A stretch of 64,000 nucleotides of DNA, taken from Atopsyche davidsoni. Its lineage: Eukaryota > Arthropoda > Insecta > Trichoptera > Hydrobiosidae. A program made the position numbers and the translations under genes. The notes under the pieces are model-generated. The model was not told where the DNA came from. It searched no databases and saw only the letters and a program-made list of their open reading frames with translations. The stretch covers positions 4,364,001 to 4,428,000 of the forward strand of contig JAILWY010000019.1 of NCBI GenBank assembly GCA_022113835.1, read 5' to 3'. This document shows positions 50,080 to 63,345 of the stretch, piece after piece; positions within the stretch are counted from its first letter, which is position 1, and every line of letters begins with the position of its first letter.

Positions 50080-50260
50080 TGAACGTGGTCGCGGCACAAA
50101 TGGCGGCCAGATCCCCGCGGCGCAGCCACGTCCCGGGCCGCGCGGGCAGAGGTGCACTACGACTGGGCGCGGCTGTAATCGTCGGGCCCAGACGCGGCTG
50201 GAAATTATTAATGAGGGGGAAGGTTATTCTCGGCGGCCGGTTTGGTACTAAAGATTCAAA
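50080..50260. promoter_or_regulatory. CpG-rich island
   Basis: GC-rich patch with a plus-strand frame from 50079 to 50414 (111 codons) that stays open after the island ends. The protein shows no known family. It is a promoter or 5' exon candidate, or composition only. Confidence 0.3.
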
Positions 50261-50414
50261 TGTGGCAACATACGTGGGGACCTGTGAGCGCCCCGAATGC
50301 CGTTCAGCTGACGTTTACGCCTATTCGGGATTCTACACGAGAGAGATCAATTGGTATAGAAAATCAAATTTTAAAAATAGTGCGCACAAAAAAGATCCTA
50401 TGCGATTGAGATAG

Positions 50415-53400
50415 CCGATCGAATCTTGCCTCTGAATTCAATTTAACATCCATAAAGTGTAAACGTGCCATCAGTTTAAATTATAAATAATAAATTATTA
50501 CCTGTAGAATAGCAGTTGGTGAATGCTTATATTCCTATGATATATCGATTGATGATTATTACCTGCAACAATAAAAAAGGAAAACATGAGTACAGTAAAC
50601 GAAACATCTAAAAGATTTGAAAATAAAAAAATAAGACAAAAGTATATTATCGATAATTATGTGCAAGGTTATCGCGTGTCTTCCATGTTGGTGTCTAGTT
50701 AGTGTCCGTATATAGAAGGCATAATGGTTGGTCTAATAAATCATTGAACGAAGAAAACTAGAATCGCACACATATTAAATAAGAAAAAACCTCTGACGAC
50801 AGTGATTTTCATAAGTTTTAAGAAGTATTCCAAAGATAACACATTGAAACTTTACGACAAAGCAGCATTCACCCGTCTATACCATTTCATAAAAATCATC
50901 AATTCATATAGATAATGCAAGTGCCTTCCCTATCTAAAATCCATGCAAAAATGAATTACTTCTAGATGCAATAAAATAAATTAACCATCGACAGACCATT
51001 TATAACAGCGATTCCAAAATATGTTTAACTTGTAGCTTAAGATTTTTATGAATTGCTAATCACTTATCTATAATCAACTCAGTTGCAACACCTGCAACAG
51101 TTGTTTTAATGTGTAAATCCATTACCAAAAAAGCTGTATATTTTTAATCCTATATTTAGGTGATAGATAATGACATAGTTTCTCAAAAATTAAATCAAGT
51201 ATTTGAAAAATATATATTACATTTGAATTAATACGTCATGGGAAATTGATAATAATGATCTGTTCTCCTGAGTAACTGAAAATTACACAGAACAACCCGG
51301 TTCGATGCACAAGCGAAGACCGATAAATTTCCTTCCGATGACAAGAACCCAATCAAGCGTCTACCAAATAAAAGTACTACAAATTTAAGGCGGCGAAAGA
51401 GCATCGAAAGTAAATACATAAATTAAAAAAAAAAAATAAATAAAATATGATTTTTTAGTATCACAAAGAGTATTGAACGTTCCTATATTTATATACGATG
51501 GAATCGAAATTATCAAAGTTTTTAATTAATGGGATAAAACCTAAGAATAAGCGCTCAAAAAATGAACTGTTCAATTGACCTACTAGGCATACTGTAGAAT
51601 ACAATACGAGTCTCAATACAATGTCTGTTCAGCAGCAGTCCGTATAAATTGCCAGGCCAATCTTTCAATTAGTTCCCGACCAACTCTCTCAATGACTTGC
51701 CGACGCGCTGATCTGAGAGTAGTTCAAAAAGGACGTTCAACATAAAAGCCTAAAAAGAACATATGATATGCAACCAGTTAAACAAACTTCAGCACTTATT
51801 CTAACAAATATGTTGAGGATTCGTATAAGCTGATCACGAGCAGAATAGGGAAAAGCTAGAGTTATATAAAGTATGTGTGCAAAACTAGCTATATTTCTGG
51901 GAAATTAAACGTCTTTTTCGAAACTAAATTTCTCCAAGTTTTGATTCCCTTGCTTTTGAATTTGACACAACGACTTTAAACGCTTAGAGACAGCAATTTC
52001 AGTCACATTTATATTTCTGCCAGGTATATAACCGTATGACATTGATATTCGTGCACCTCTTTTTATTGCGAGGGCGCTACTCGTCTTCCAAACCAAAATA
52101 TTTACTTTTAAAAATAACGATGAATGCGATGGAGCATAATCTCTGTAATCGGCCTCTGATAGCAATACAAGACTTTCAACTACAGATTTATTTAAATGAA
52201 AACAAGAAAATAATGCCTCCAACAACTGTCGTTTCGCTTGACATATTCAATGGACTAATAAGTGTGTTTACACTTCGAAGAATAATAGCGCTTTTACAAA
52301 AATATGGTTTCAGTGTGGATCAGAGCTTATTTACACTAGTAAAGTTATCTTTGTTGATTCCTCTAAAATACATGTTAGCAACAAATACTAAGAAATGTGG
52401 AAATTCCGGGGATGTGCTTAGTAGTGTACTACCAAGTTAGGACCGGTGAGCCGCGCCAGTGCTCTGCTCAGATCTATTCAGACAGATTGTGTCCACTTGA
52501 TCGCACTATTATGTGCCGTTCAGCGATATCCCGGTGTGAGGAGCACGTAGATTAGCAAGTTGTAGATAGTGGTCACATGCGGCGGGGAAATTGATTGGGT
52601 CATTCATGTTAAACCAAGAGTATCTTATATTACATTATCTCTAAATCCCATATAAAAACCAACAATGATGAAATCCCACGAAAAGCTACGATACAATATA
52701 TTCCAAAATTCCCAGAGCAACGTGAAAATTATCAAATATTTTGGAAAAAGTAAATATATTCATTAATTAATACAAATGTATTAATTAAGATATGGTTAAT
52801 TATTATTACGGTGACTTCTGGGATTGAGTTGTTGATTATGAAACATTAAATAAAAACTTAGTTATTCATGATTGTAAAATTAACAATCCGAATTTCCCCC
52901 GAGGCAAAGCGCGCGACGAGGGCTTCATTAATGAAATGTGTCACATTTCGGCTTAAGTATTTTATATTAAACTTTCAATTGTAGCACTATATAGTATAGA
53001 AGCAAAATAAGTTGACATTTTAGAAGAAATAACTTGTTTATACATAAACCGACAGTAAAGTGCATGTTACAGTTACACATCTACATTCATGACTTGCGAT
53101 GGATCTTATTTCCAAGATCTATCAAACAAACATTAACAAACAAACAGCAACAAACTAAAACATTTACTGTCCGAGTTGTCACTACAAACACAATCACACA
53201 ACTCCAGCTAGCTAGCTACAACGCTTGTCATATAGATTACAGAAAAGGCACGCCGCACAACTATACTGTGTTCAATTGGGCGCATATTGAGATAAAAACA
53301 TCACACGACGAAAATGCACCTCAACTATTTTAAAAGTTAAGAAAAATACAAATTAACGTCCATCACAGCAAACAGCTGTCGAATGATTAATAGGACTCTT

Positions 53401-53790
53401 ATCTATGGAATACAAGTAAAAATCACAAATCCAGGTGACTCATTCAAGCAATAGATTATTTGTGCTTTTTGTTTGAACTTAACAATGATTTTAGTCAAGC
53501 CAAGACTTACAGATAGCCAAGAATATTTTTTACTTCTTTACTTGGGTGCATCGACAAAGTCTCATGGTGGTTTTCATCTGCGTTGATTGTGCTACGAGCG
53601 GGATATGATGCTAATTACACTTTTAATGAAACCAATTGCCGGCCGGCCGAGCTCTGACAATAATGGATTCTCGCGACCTATTTAAGATACAAGAAAACAT
53701 CTCGTGGTGTCTTGATTGATTGATATCTTAATTAGTATCAAGAATTTAATGCTCAATAATACGAGTTGACCTTAGAGCGTTGCTGATTCT
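50415..53790. other. Non-coding AT-rich stretch
   Basis: No gene is recognised. The longest frame (52036-52440, plus, 134 codons) overlaps a 106-codon frame on the other strand, and neither resembles a known family. Confidence 0.4.
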
Positions 53791-53839
53791 GGATGGAAAT
53801 TGATATGGCTCCCGTTTATTCAGATAATTTCTCGTCCTC

Positions 53840-53935
53840 GTTTTCACCCGCCTTCAGATTCGAACCTGGGACCGGTTACCTTCTGCAGGCAGTTTCGTGT
53901 GCTTTAAGTTACGGCAGCTATCACCCCGTCATCCC
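53840..53935 (-). repeat. tRNA-derived sequence, probable SINE head
   Basis: On the minus strand, TGATAGCTGCCGTAACTTAA is box-A-like, and CCCAGGTTCGAATCTGAAGG, about 55 nt further on, is a good tRNA B box (GGTTCGANTC). A cloverleaf cannot be drawn cleanly, so a functional tRNA gene is unlikely. A SINE head or tRNA pseudogene is more probable. Confidence 0.4.
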
Positions 53936-54205
53936 ACGCCATAACTTAAACTGGTTTCGTATGCGAATTTTTGAAAAACATAAGACCACGCACAAGGCGC
54001 AAATACAACCAAATGTTAGTAAATATATGCTCTCTATCCATAATACAATATCAGTGAAAATCGGTTACCGGCCAAGCATTAATCGTGCCTGCATATATAT
54101 TGTAGTAATATGAATGTGATGCAAAAAGTATAAAAATAAATCCATGAAAAGTTTTATATCTTAATTATCAGCCTGGTAAAAACAGATTCAGTAAACTTGC
54201 ATTAT

Positions 54206-54371
54206 AAGCCCTCTATACACGACGAAGCACAACTTGTAATCGACAAATAGCGTTCTATTTTGCATTGCTTACTTAGAAATAACAAATTAAAAAAAAATCA
54301 AAATAAAGGGACGCTATTAGCTAATTGAAAATCGGTCGCAAGCTGTGTCGCAGCATGTGTAGCCGGCTATA
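54206..54371. repeat. Foldback MITE family, copy H
   Basis: The left end is AGCCCTCTATACACGACGAAG and the right end is GTCGCAGCATGTGTAGCCGG. The core keeps AAAGGGACGCTATTAGCTAA with an A-rich centre. It is more diverged than copies C and F. Confidence 0.7.
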
Positions 54372-56495
54372 GTGTACGTCTCTTCGACTGCACATCAAGT
54401 TCAAGGTGACATCGCACCATTATACAAAATAAACTAAATAATTTTAGGAACCACTGTGATTAGCGTTCGATAGTGATAAAATTTACTCCTTTGGTTGATG
54501 TATAATGTAAACGCTACTGTGGTTAGTCTAGCACGCAAAATTACACTTTGTGTAGTTTCAAAACCAACCGCTACCAGCAGGGAAGTAACCCACGAGATAG
54601 TGACGTCATAGTATTTACGTATCGGAGCACGACAGCGCGAAGTACATATAAATGTTTTTAGATGTATTGATCACTTCAAAATACATACATGAAAAATGAC
54701 ACGATTACAAAAACACCAAGTATTTTATAAACTCCGCCAATGCTTGAAATTATTTGCCCGTGTCCTAAAATAGAATACGTAATGTTTCATAATTGTCCTC
54801 ATTCGACAGCAATTGCAGTTCGCACTCGACGGACTCGACTTCATTTCCATATTGGATACAAACGATTTGGTTTATTTTCACAAATACAATGAAAGAATAG
54901 CTGAAACAGAAATCGGCTGTGTAATCTTTAGCTAATCACAATTAAACTTAATTTACCGAGTAAAGATAACAAATAATGATGTTTACATGAACACCGTTAC
55001 GTAAGTTCTCGGCAGAGAATAAAACGATATTGAGTGAATTAATATTGGTTGAAGCGTATATCCTCCATCATCGCTGATAAGATGCACTCGACCATCAGGA
55101 AGTTCTTTGGGTTTTCCCGGTCACCCGGTTGAGTGATCTCGGTCCAAAGCTGCCTAGGCTTTACTTGATGCTCTTTTCGCGTAATTTATACTTATAGATA
55201 ACTGCTATAGGAAAATTATATGCGGTTCAAAAACACTTAAAATAAAATGGCTAATTCTAATTTATACATACTATCAAGCATGCCTAATTAGTTTTGACAT
55301 AAAAAAAACGATAAATTTATTATTATGTTATTATTATAATTAGTATATGTTTACAAGTTTGGCAGGCATTGTGAATAACAACGGTTTCTAGGTATATTAT
55401 ATCGCATTCATTCGTTTTGTAAAAATAAAATCTAAGAACAAATCGTCGCAGGTAATAAGTCAAGAATATCAGATTAGGTACTTGCTTTTGCAACACGATC
55501 TAATAATAACTAGAAAACAATCCAAACATTTGATATTTTTGACCAAATTTAAAACGGATATGGTGTGTTAATAATTTAACGAAATATTCGATAAATTATA
55601 GGGAGAACCATCATGTTAATTACAAATACCTTTTATACACAAAATGGTGGCTTTTTAGCGCCATCTAACGCCATTTAAAACAACTTCGAGTAGTAATGGA
55701 ATACTCGGCGGATCGCGTCTCTACTAAGTTACAAATTTTCTCGATAAAATAATTATCTGAGGTATTGTTCAAATCAAAGTTTAGTAAGTGTACAAAAGCT
55801 TCACAATTTAAATATGTACGCAAAATTGAAACATTCAGTAAAAACAATTGTATGTTGCAATGTGAGAGAATTTGCAATATTGAAATTCTAAACTTGTCTT
55901 TTTAGGATTTACGTATAAGCGGTAAAAATTATGATGCAAATGTGCCAAAGTTTTGATTTGATTATTATTTTCGTAAAATAAGTATTGTGGTGATCACAAA
56001 TAAAAATTTACTGTATTTTACTATAAAACGAATGCGTTGGGTATCCCGGCTGCTGTTCTGAATAAATGTTAACGGAAATATGAATAACAAATGGTTAGAT
56101 TTTGACTATTATTTTTGTTTGGAACCTTTTTTTCCTTTCGTAGGTTCTGTGATCGTTATCTTCTAGTCATTTGGGTATCCATATTTGTTGTTTTAATACG
56201 GAGTATTACGAATAATACAATTCGATGAAAAATGATTTCGGTTTTCAAATTTCATGATTACCCTCATATAATCAATGACGTCAGGATAATCTTGACCGAA
56301 ACATTAATTTAGAGACATCATAACAGAGATAACACGACATGTGTTTCGACAAGGTTAACGAATGAGTTTCTTTGTCAAATGTCATTAACATAGATAAATC
56401 AGTGATCTAAATGAGAAATTGAGATGTGAGTAGGAAAGTTGAGTTAAGACCATGTCATAATAAATTTAGTATACAGTTTTAAAAAGTAAATTTTG
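54372..56495. other. Non-coding AT-rich stretch
   Basis: No gene is recognised. A GCGCCATCTAACGCCATTT string at 55659 may be a distant relative of the GCCATCTGCTGGC repeat. Confidence 0.4.
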
Positions 56496-56662
56496 TTTAT
56501 TAATGATAGGGGTAACTTTTTATTATTTCTTCACTAGTTTCGATCAACAGACTTGGTCATCATCAGATGATGACGAAGTCTGTAGGTCGAAACTAATCAT
56601 GCTAAAACTATAATAAACTCAAAGTGAAAAAATAATAAAAAGTTACCCTTTTCATTAATAAA
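56496..56662. repeat. Long near-perfect palindrome (foldback element)
   Basis: The whole 167 bp folds on itself. The outer arms (AATGATAGGGGTAACTTTTT and the complement of AAAAAGTTACCCTTTTCATT) extend for about 38 bp. The inner arms GTTTCGATCAACAGACTTGG and the complement of GAAGTCTGTAGGTCGAAAC meet at TCATCATC-AGATGATGA. There is no coding content. It looks like a MITE or foldback transposon. Confidence 0.85.
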
Positions 56663-56920
56663 AAATGGATTTTCACCAATCAAATGCCTTATCCCTAAAC
56701 AAGAGTAAATTTTGTATTGGGATGGCGCGAGTATCGATGCTCATTTTGTGGGGAAATATTTAACCATGCACGAGAGTGAAAATGCACATTGTATTAACTA
56801 TGTTGACCGCTCAGAGATCCTGGGTTGAAACGCATGACTTTAAAAAAAAAATATATTTTTACATATTAACTATCTAAGATTTTTATGTGATCAAAACGAA
56901 TAATAATTCACAAACAATGA

Positions 56921-57001
<81 letters not shown>
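56921..57001. repeat. (TA)n microsatellite
   Basis: About 80 bp of TA repeats. Confidence 0.95.
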
Positions 57002-57005
<4 letters not shown>

Positions 57006-57690
57006 AGTATTATGATAGCGTGTCACATGGCAGAAAACCTATGTTAGTTTTAGTTAATAATTAAAAACCAACGACATATTGATCGACTAGCAAGTATTGA
57101 AGTTCTGTATTGTGACAAAAAATCGTTTAGTTTGTTCCGAGTAAAAAGAATTGAATTTATTTAAACATCATTGAAATATTTAAAATATATATATGCAGGT
57201 ATGTTGAACGACGGTGATTCACACGATACAATTTATTGATTATTTGTCGGCTTTGTGGGCTCGTGTGTGGACTAGTTCGACTGGCAAACAAATTGTACAT
57301 TTGGAAATATAAAGCGTAACTGGTGGGAAAATAGACTCGTCAGAAAATTTAAGATATACTATAAATTTGAGGCGTTATGTATCACCTTCCTAGTCTCCGT
57401 AAGGCCCTTGTAGTCGGACGCACAGTTCCCAAGCTCCCGGCATGTTTATTTTCGCCGCACCGGTATCGATCGGTTGACATTGGGGCGAATGGGACAAGAG
57501 GGGAGTTAGGAGTATTTGAGAGATAATGTTCAGGCGTACCTGAAATATTACATATTTTGCTGTTCACGAGTCGCGGAAAGATATGAACTTGTACTCAGGC
57601 TTTAAAATATTAGAAATGTACAGAATTTTTTTTATCTGGATATAAATATTGATAAAAAAAATTACCTTTGAGTAAATAATATATAAGAAA

Positions 57691-57886
57691 TTCAATATTT
57701 TTGACAGAGAGTACTTGGTGGAATTCCATTTTAATATTTTTGAGTAAAATAATTGAGTGATTTTCCACATGTTAATGATAATGATTCACTCTGTTTGATA
57801 ATGCCAACGTGAAAGGTTGGCGAAACCGGTCACAAATAAAAACGAACATGTGGAAAATCACACAAGTATTTTACTCAAAAATATTT
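57691..57886. repeat. Foldback element with GATAATGCCAACGT centre, copy 1
   Basis: Arms of about 40 bp (from AATATTTTTGAGTAAAATAA to GATTTTCCACATGTT at 57733-57773, and their complement at 57845-57886) enclose TGATAATGCCAACGTGAAAG and GGCGAAACCGGTCACAAATA. A diverged second copy lies at 63018-63110 in the other direction. The first 45 bp are a block also present at 21682 and 59168. Confidence 0.75.
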
Positions 57887-58149
57887 AAATATTATATATT
57901 TTTAGAAATATCTCGGAACCCAAATAAAAGTATATTTAAATAATATGTACATAAATAAATTATAAAAAATGTAAGCCTGATTCAACAAGTTGATGAATAT
58001 ACAATTCCAATAATCAAAAGAAGGAGTCATGTTTGAAAGGTTAAACGTGAACTGAACATATAACAAAATTATAACGTAATTTTCACGAGAGGAGTTGCTC
58101 GTATAAATGTATGAAATCACTCTGATGGGTAGGTATATCCGCGGATATA

Positions 58150-58378
<229 letters not shown>

Positions 58379-58883
58379 GGTCCGATTGCTTTAGGTAAAA
58401 AAAATATATGACGTCAGCATTAGTTTGAAAAAAAAAAAAACAAAGCTTGCGATTTATGATTTTACTTACAGGTGTCATTAATTGTAGGAAAAAAGAACTA
58501 GAAAGCGCAAATACCTTGAGAATATTTTAAAATAAGTATATTCATAACATCATAAGATATTGTGAACAGCGGTAGAATTACCGTTTCGCTTATTGGATCG
58601 AGTCACTAAATCAGGTAGGACTTCGCGACAAAGAATAAAGCCATATAAAGTTTAGTTCGAATCGGAAACTCTAAGAACGTTTTATGTGAAACAGTAATTG
58701 CAGCATGTATTAATAATGAAAAAAAAAAAAAAAACACGAATTAATGTATTGTTGACCTTAAATTAAATAGGCGACTGATATAAAAAGTGAAAAAATTGTT
58801 GTACTAGTAGCAAGATAAATAAAATAGTTTATTTACTGTAGAACTATTATTAGTATATTAACCTAAAATATATATATCTAAAT

Positions 58884-59465
58884 CAGAGGTTCCCAAAGTG
58901 GTCAATACCGACTCCCAGGGGTCGATTTCTCCTTGCAAGGGGTCGATGACAGCGAAAAATAAAATTGGGGGTCCATGAACTGTAAATTGGGGTCTACGAG
59001 AGTGGATCCCATTTAAGCAGGCCATCACCAAAATTTAGACATTTTATTAATGTCATAATGCACCAAACACATATTGTACCTATGTACTTCTTTGTGAAGA
59101 ATCGAGGCCCTGAAGCGAAGAAGTATTTTGTATGTTTTTAATTAATGTATTTTATTCTATTTAAGACATTAAAATGGAATTCCACCTCTGTCAAAAATAT
59201 TGATTTTCTGAATGTTACTATGTTTGCATTTTGTGTGTTTTTAATTAATAAAGGTATAATTAACTTTACGTGTATTTCAACTTTTTCATTTTTAAACCCA
59301 CTGTACAGTAAACCCTATGAAAGTGAGTTGTTCTATATAAGATGTCAAAAATATGTTTAAAGTTGATGAATTTGTAAAAATTCAATATTAGCAAGGCAGG
59401 GGGTCGACGAAAAACAGGAAAACTCGACAAGGGGTCGACGGGACAAAATAGTTTGGGAAACTATG
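58884..59465. mobile_element. hAT-type non-autonomous element, 582 bp
   Basis: The ends are CAGAGGTTCCCAAAGTGGTC on the left and, on the complement of the right, CATAGTTTCCCAAACTATTT. They are flanked by the 8-bp direct repeats ATCTAAAT (58876-58883) and ATCTAAAG (59466-59473). Subterminal GGGGTCGA repeats occur at both ends. There is no intact transposase; the 71-codon frame at 59145-59360 is unrecognised. Confidence 0.85.
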
Positions 59466-60417
59466 ATCTAAAGAGTTGAAAGGCGACTCTCTGAAACATA
59501 GTGATATTATGTCAGTAGTAACATAGAACAATTTTGTTCGGCTAATACATTAAAACATTTGTTATACTATGCTAATACTAATACTTTGTTAATACTATGC
59601 TTTATGTTCATTCTTTGACATAAATAACAACTTGTTCCAATTGAAAAGACGTCAGTTGTACCACCCAACAAGAGTGGACTCGGCATGTAAAGACCACGAG
59701 CTGTTTTTTTTTAAATATAATTTTTATTTATATACAATTTTAACAGATAAACAAGTTTAAACCAATCGCTTTATCTTGCGACCAAGAACGACCAAACGCA
59801 TACTATTACTATGCACAGATTTAGCAACCCAAAGTCCATACTGGAAGATTGTTTGTCATAACGAATTATGTATAGTAAAAATAGATAAAAAGTAAATGAA
59901 TATTACCAACAGCCAATATTAAATTTTTTGATAAAATATAATGAAAATTCACAAATGTATTTTATTCATAGATTCATAAATATGCAGGAATAACCTCTCA
60001 GTCACGCGTGGATCTCTGGTGTTCTCGCGTGGCAAATTATGTGATGCCCATATAAGGCAACACAAAATCCGCATATGACCAATGTAGACGGACGCTCACT
60101 TTTTATACGCAAGAAAGAGAGTATGATTATGAAATTATTGTTTTTTAAATGTAAATATTTATAAATAAAATAGATAGAGATATTTAAACATTTACAATTG
60201 AAAATTCTAAGTACATTTATTTATGAATAACTTTGTCTTAAAATAAATTAATTTCTCAATAAAATATTTATATATTATTTAAAATATTTATATATTATTT
60301 AAAATATTTATAGTGTTGAAATATATTTTTCAAATCATTCGTGCTTCACAAAATGCGAGAGTGAAAGATAAATAAAATACTGACAAAACTACAGATAACT
60401 CAAAAAGATACGATACT

Positions 60418-60424
<7 letters not shown>

Positions 60425-60473
<49 letters not shown>
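60425..60473. repeat. (TA)n microsatellite
   Basis: About 50 bp of TA repeats directly abutting the end of the pogo/Tigger-like element. Confidence 0.95.
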
Positions 60474-60476
<3 letters not shown>

Positions 60477-61560
60477 GTATACCTCGCTTTACGGCCTAGA
60501 TACGTTCCACGAAACTTGGCCGCTAATCGAAAGCCCGTATAAGGAATCAATTATTCTAATACAAATTCATACAAATTCAATGGGATCGGTTCCAAATTTG
60601 TTAAATATGTAACACTTTTTTACACATTCTGGCCATATTTTTTTCCAAACATGGTTCATTGTTGTTAATTTTGATTCCTTTTATGATTCACTGATGCTGT
60701 CAACAGCATCCTTGATGTTATAGTTTTTCCAAAATGTTTTAATTGAAGCTTTACCATCGGTTTCCCTTATAAGTTGTCGGAAAGTTAGGCGTAGGTAATA
60801 TGCCTTAAAAGTGGCTATTGCACCCTGATCCATTGGTTGGATCAAAGCTGTTGTATTTTTCGGAAGGTACTCAATCATGACATCTTCAGATAGCTCGGAT
60901 AAATTAGTAGGATGCCCTGGTGCATTATCCAAAATTAGCAAAGCCTTGTTGGTTAAGTTATTGTCTCGCAAGTATTTTTTCACTTCTGTACAAAAGTGAT
61001 TTTTGATATGACGGGTAATTGATTTTTATTTAGTCCTTTAAGAGGCCTCGGATTTTCCGATAAATATATTAAAAGTGGTTTTAGCTTAAAATCACCCGCG
61101 GCATTTGCACCAAGCAGCAAAATTAATCGTTCTTTAGACACCTTATAACCAGGTGCAGATTTTTCGGTTTTTGAAATGTACGTGCGATCAGGCATTCGTT
61201 TCCAATAAAGCCCTGTTTAGTCTACGTTAAACACTTGTTCAGGTTTATAACCACCTCTTTCAATAATTCCCTTTAAAATTTTGGGATATTCCTTAAATGC
61301 GGCCTCATCGGCGCTAGCTGCTTCATCTTTCACTTTCAAATTATGCAAATTAAATCTATTTTTAAATTTTTCAAACCATCCTCGGCTTGCTTGCAATGTG
61401 ACATCATCAGCAGAAAAGAAAGAAAAGAACTCACAGCGGCTTAAATGATCACTTCAAATGCTATTTTTAGTTGGAGGAATTATTTCAAAAGGAACAATTT
61501 GTCACAAATGTGTTGTGCCTTGCCTGTCGATGCGAGCCAAGACTCTTGGAGAAATTATTT
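60474..61560 (-). mobile_element. pogo/Tigger-like DNA transposon remnant
   Basis: The 60474 end, CACGTATACCTCGCTTTACGG after a TA, resembles pogo/Tigger terminal repeats (CAGxxATACCTCG). The transposase lies on the minus strand. The opposite terminal repeat could not be located, so 61560 is only the limit of recognisable coding. GC-rich material up to about 61790 may belong to the same element. Confidence 0.75.
60650..61430 (-). pseudogene. pogo/Tigger (CENP-B/jerky-like) transposase pseudogene
   Basis: Read on the minus strand: ADDVTLQASRGWFEKFKNRF (end of the CENP-B DNA-binding region), YKPEQVFNVD then a stop where the first catalytic region lies, MPDRTYISKTEKSAPGYKVS, a frameshift with loss of sequence near 60985, then ALLILDNAPGHPTNL (second catalytic Asp) and LPKNTTALIQPMDQGAIATF (third region). 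The DDE motif pieces and order match pogo/Tigger transposases. The stop, frameshift and deletion make it non-functional. Confidence 0.9.
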
Positions 61561-63017
61561 GCATCAAAATTAGTTTAATCTAATTTATCAAACATACAAA
61601 GGTTTAATCTAATTTATCATACACAATAGTGATATATAGGTGTATTTGTAATTAAACGTTTTTCCTCTACAGCGAAGTTCTTCGAGTTACTATGGGGCAG
61701 AGAAAATAGATTAGCAGGCGTTGCCGCGCAACAAAATTTACGCCGCTTCACGCTTTCACGAACTTCGCTAATTGTGGCGATGAGCAATGAGTATAATCAA
61801 GGTGATGTTGCATACTACTGTAGTAGAAATCGACAGTACAACCAAAAGGGCTGCGTTAGATAACCAGGTATGGTGTAAAAAGATAAAATTGGCTTCATTC
61901 GTCATGATTCCGTATTTCTAAATGATTTCTAAAAATAACAATTTTTTTTTTTTAAATAAGAAAACGATCGAGATCCAGAACAAAATCGAAACGAGACGAG
62001 TCAAAGCAGTGCAAAAATCAAAAGAAGTCGTCCGCAAGACCGGTCCACTTTCCAGAGAGAAATCAGTCACTATTTCGCGACATCTGCTGCATGTTGCAAG
62101 CTATAAAATACTTATTTAAATCTTTACTAAAAAAAGAAGTCTATATAATGTTGTAAAGCGCACAAAATGGTACGAAAATTGACCTCTCCCAGCTCTATCT
62201 TAATTAGAAGAATTTGGTAATTTTTCAAGGCATATGAAGAGTACACCTGTGCCAAATTTCACAAAAATCTGAGATGGTAAGATTTGAAAAGTATGTTGAA
62301 GTGACCTGGAATCACCCATATATACTTTGATTTTAATGTTAATAATAATAACATGAATAAATCTTCGGGATTTTGTTAATAAAAGCTTTGTGATATATTA
62401 AATTTATTATTAGTAACTTGTTGTATTACTTTTTGTTTCACTATAATCGGAACAATATCTATAAATATCACAGGTAACTAAAGTAGTAAGAATCTTGAAA
62501 TTTGCGTGTAAGTAGGAAACTGTAACATGTATAATTTCAAAAAAACAGATAAAACAGAAAGGAAATATAAATCGAATTATTGGTTTGTATTTACATGTCC
62601 ACTTTTTTATGAATAAATATGTTTACCATTTAGCACGTCATTAATTTATTTTCGAATATTTATTCGAATGATTAAATTTAACCACTTTTATCACAACTAC
62701 AAAGCGAGAATGAATACATCGAATGCATAAAAGGAAATCGAGTGCACTCTGTTGAATCGACGATCAATGCAGCCCGATGTATGAGCATCATTTCATTGTG
62801 GTTAATATTGCGCGGGTTGGTAGGGAATTGTGGTATCTCTGTGAGCAAACAATATCCGCACGCCTGTTTATCCTGTTGTATTTATTTTTATTGTTTATTC
62901 GCTACTAATATTTTCTACGGAAAAGTCTCCCAGTATTTACTATTAAGTTTATTAAATAAAATTACTGCATTTTGGTGTTTGTGATAGTCGGTGAGCAAAA
63001 TCATAATAATACCAATC

Positions 63018-63110
63018 AAATAAAATACTTCAAAGATCTTTCCACAAGTGTTAATTTTATTGGTGACCGGTTTCTACGACGTTTAACGTTGGCATGATCA
63101 AACGTTTGAT
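63018..63110. repeat. Foldback element with GATAATGCCAACGT centre, copy 2
   Basis: In opposite direction to the copy at 57691. It shares TTTATTGGTGACCGGTTTC, CGTTGGCATGATCAAAC and an AAGTATTTTATTTG-type arm. One arm is clear; the other is eroded. Confidence 0.5.
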
Positions 63111-63297
63111 ATCGTATCGTTCACGCGGACGCGTTTTATTTAATAAAAAAACAAAACAAGAGTTTTCTTATTTACGCCGAGGTCGTTCACCAGACATCTA
63201 TAACATTTGACTCGAACTACAGAGCGAGATTTCCCACAAACTTCTTTTTTAATTATTCAAACAATTAAAGAACTTTCTGATCAGCTCCCTCTCCCCG

Positions 63298-63345
63298 AAC
63301 ACGAATAAACCCCTCGAGTATGCTCTCGAAGGGGTTATTCGTGTT
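63298..63345. repeat. 48-nt hairpin with 21-bp arms
   Basis: The left arm AACACGAATAAACCCCTCGAG and the complement of the right arm AACACGAATAACCCCTTCGAG differ at only two places, with a 6-nt loop. Isolated, in non-coding DNA. It may be a small foldback element or a structured RNA; no family is recognised. Confidence 0.7.

Noticed and set aside
52036..52440. 134-codon plus-strand frame
   Set aside because: Overlaps a 106-codon frame on the other strand. Hydrophobic-basic composition without motifs, start context or splice support.
53840..53935. Functional tRNA gene on the minus strand
   Set aside because: A good B box is present, but acceptor and anticodon stems cannot be drawn. Kept only as a tRNA-derived repeat.
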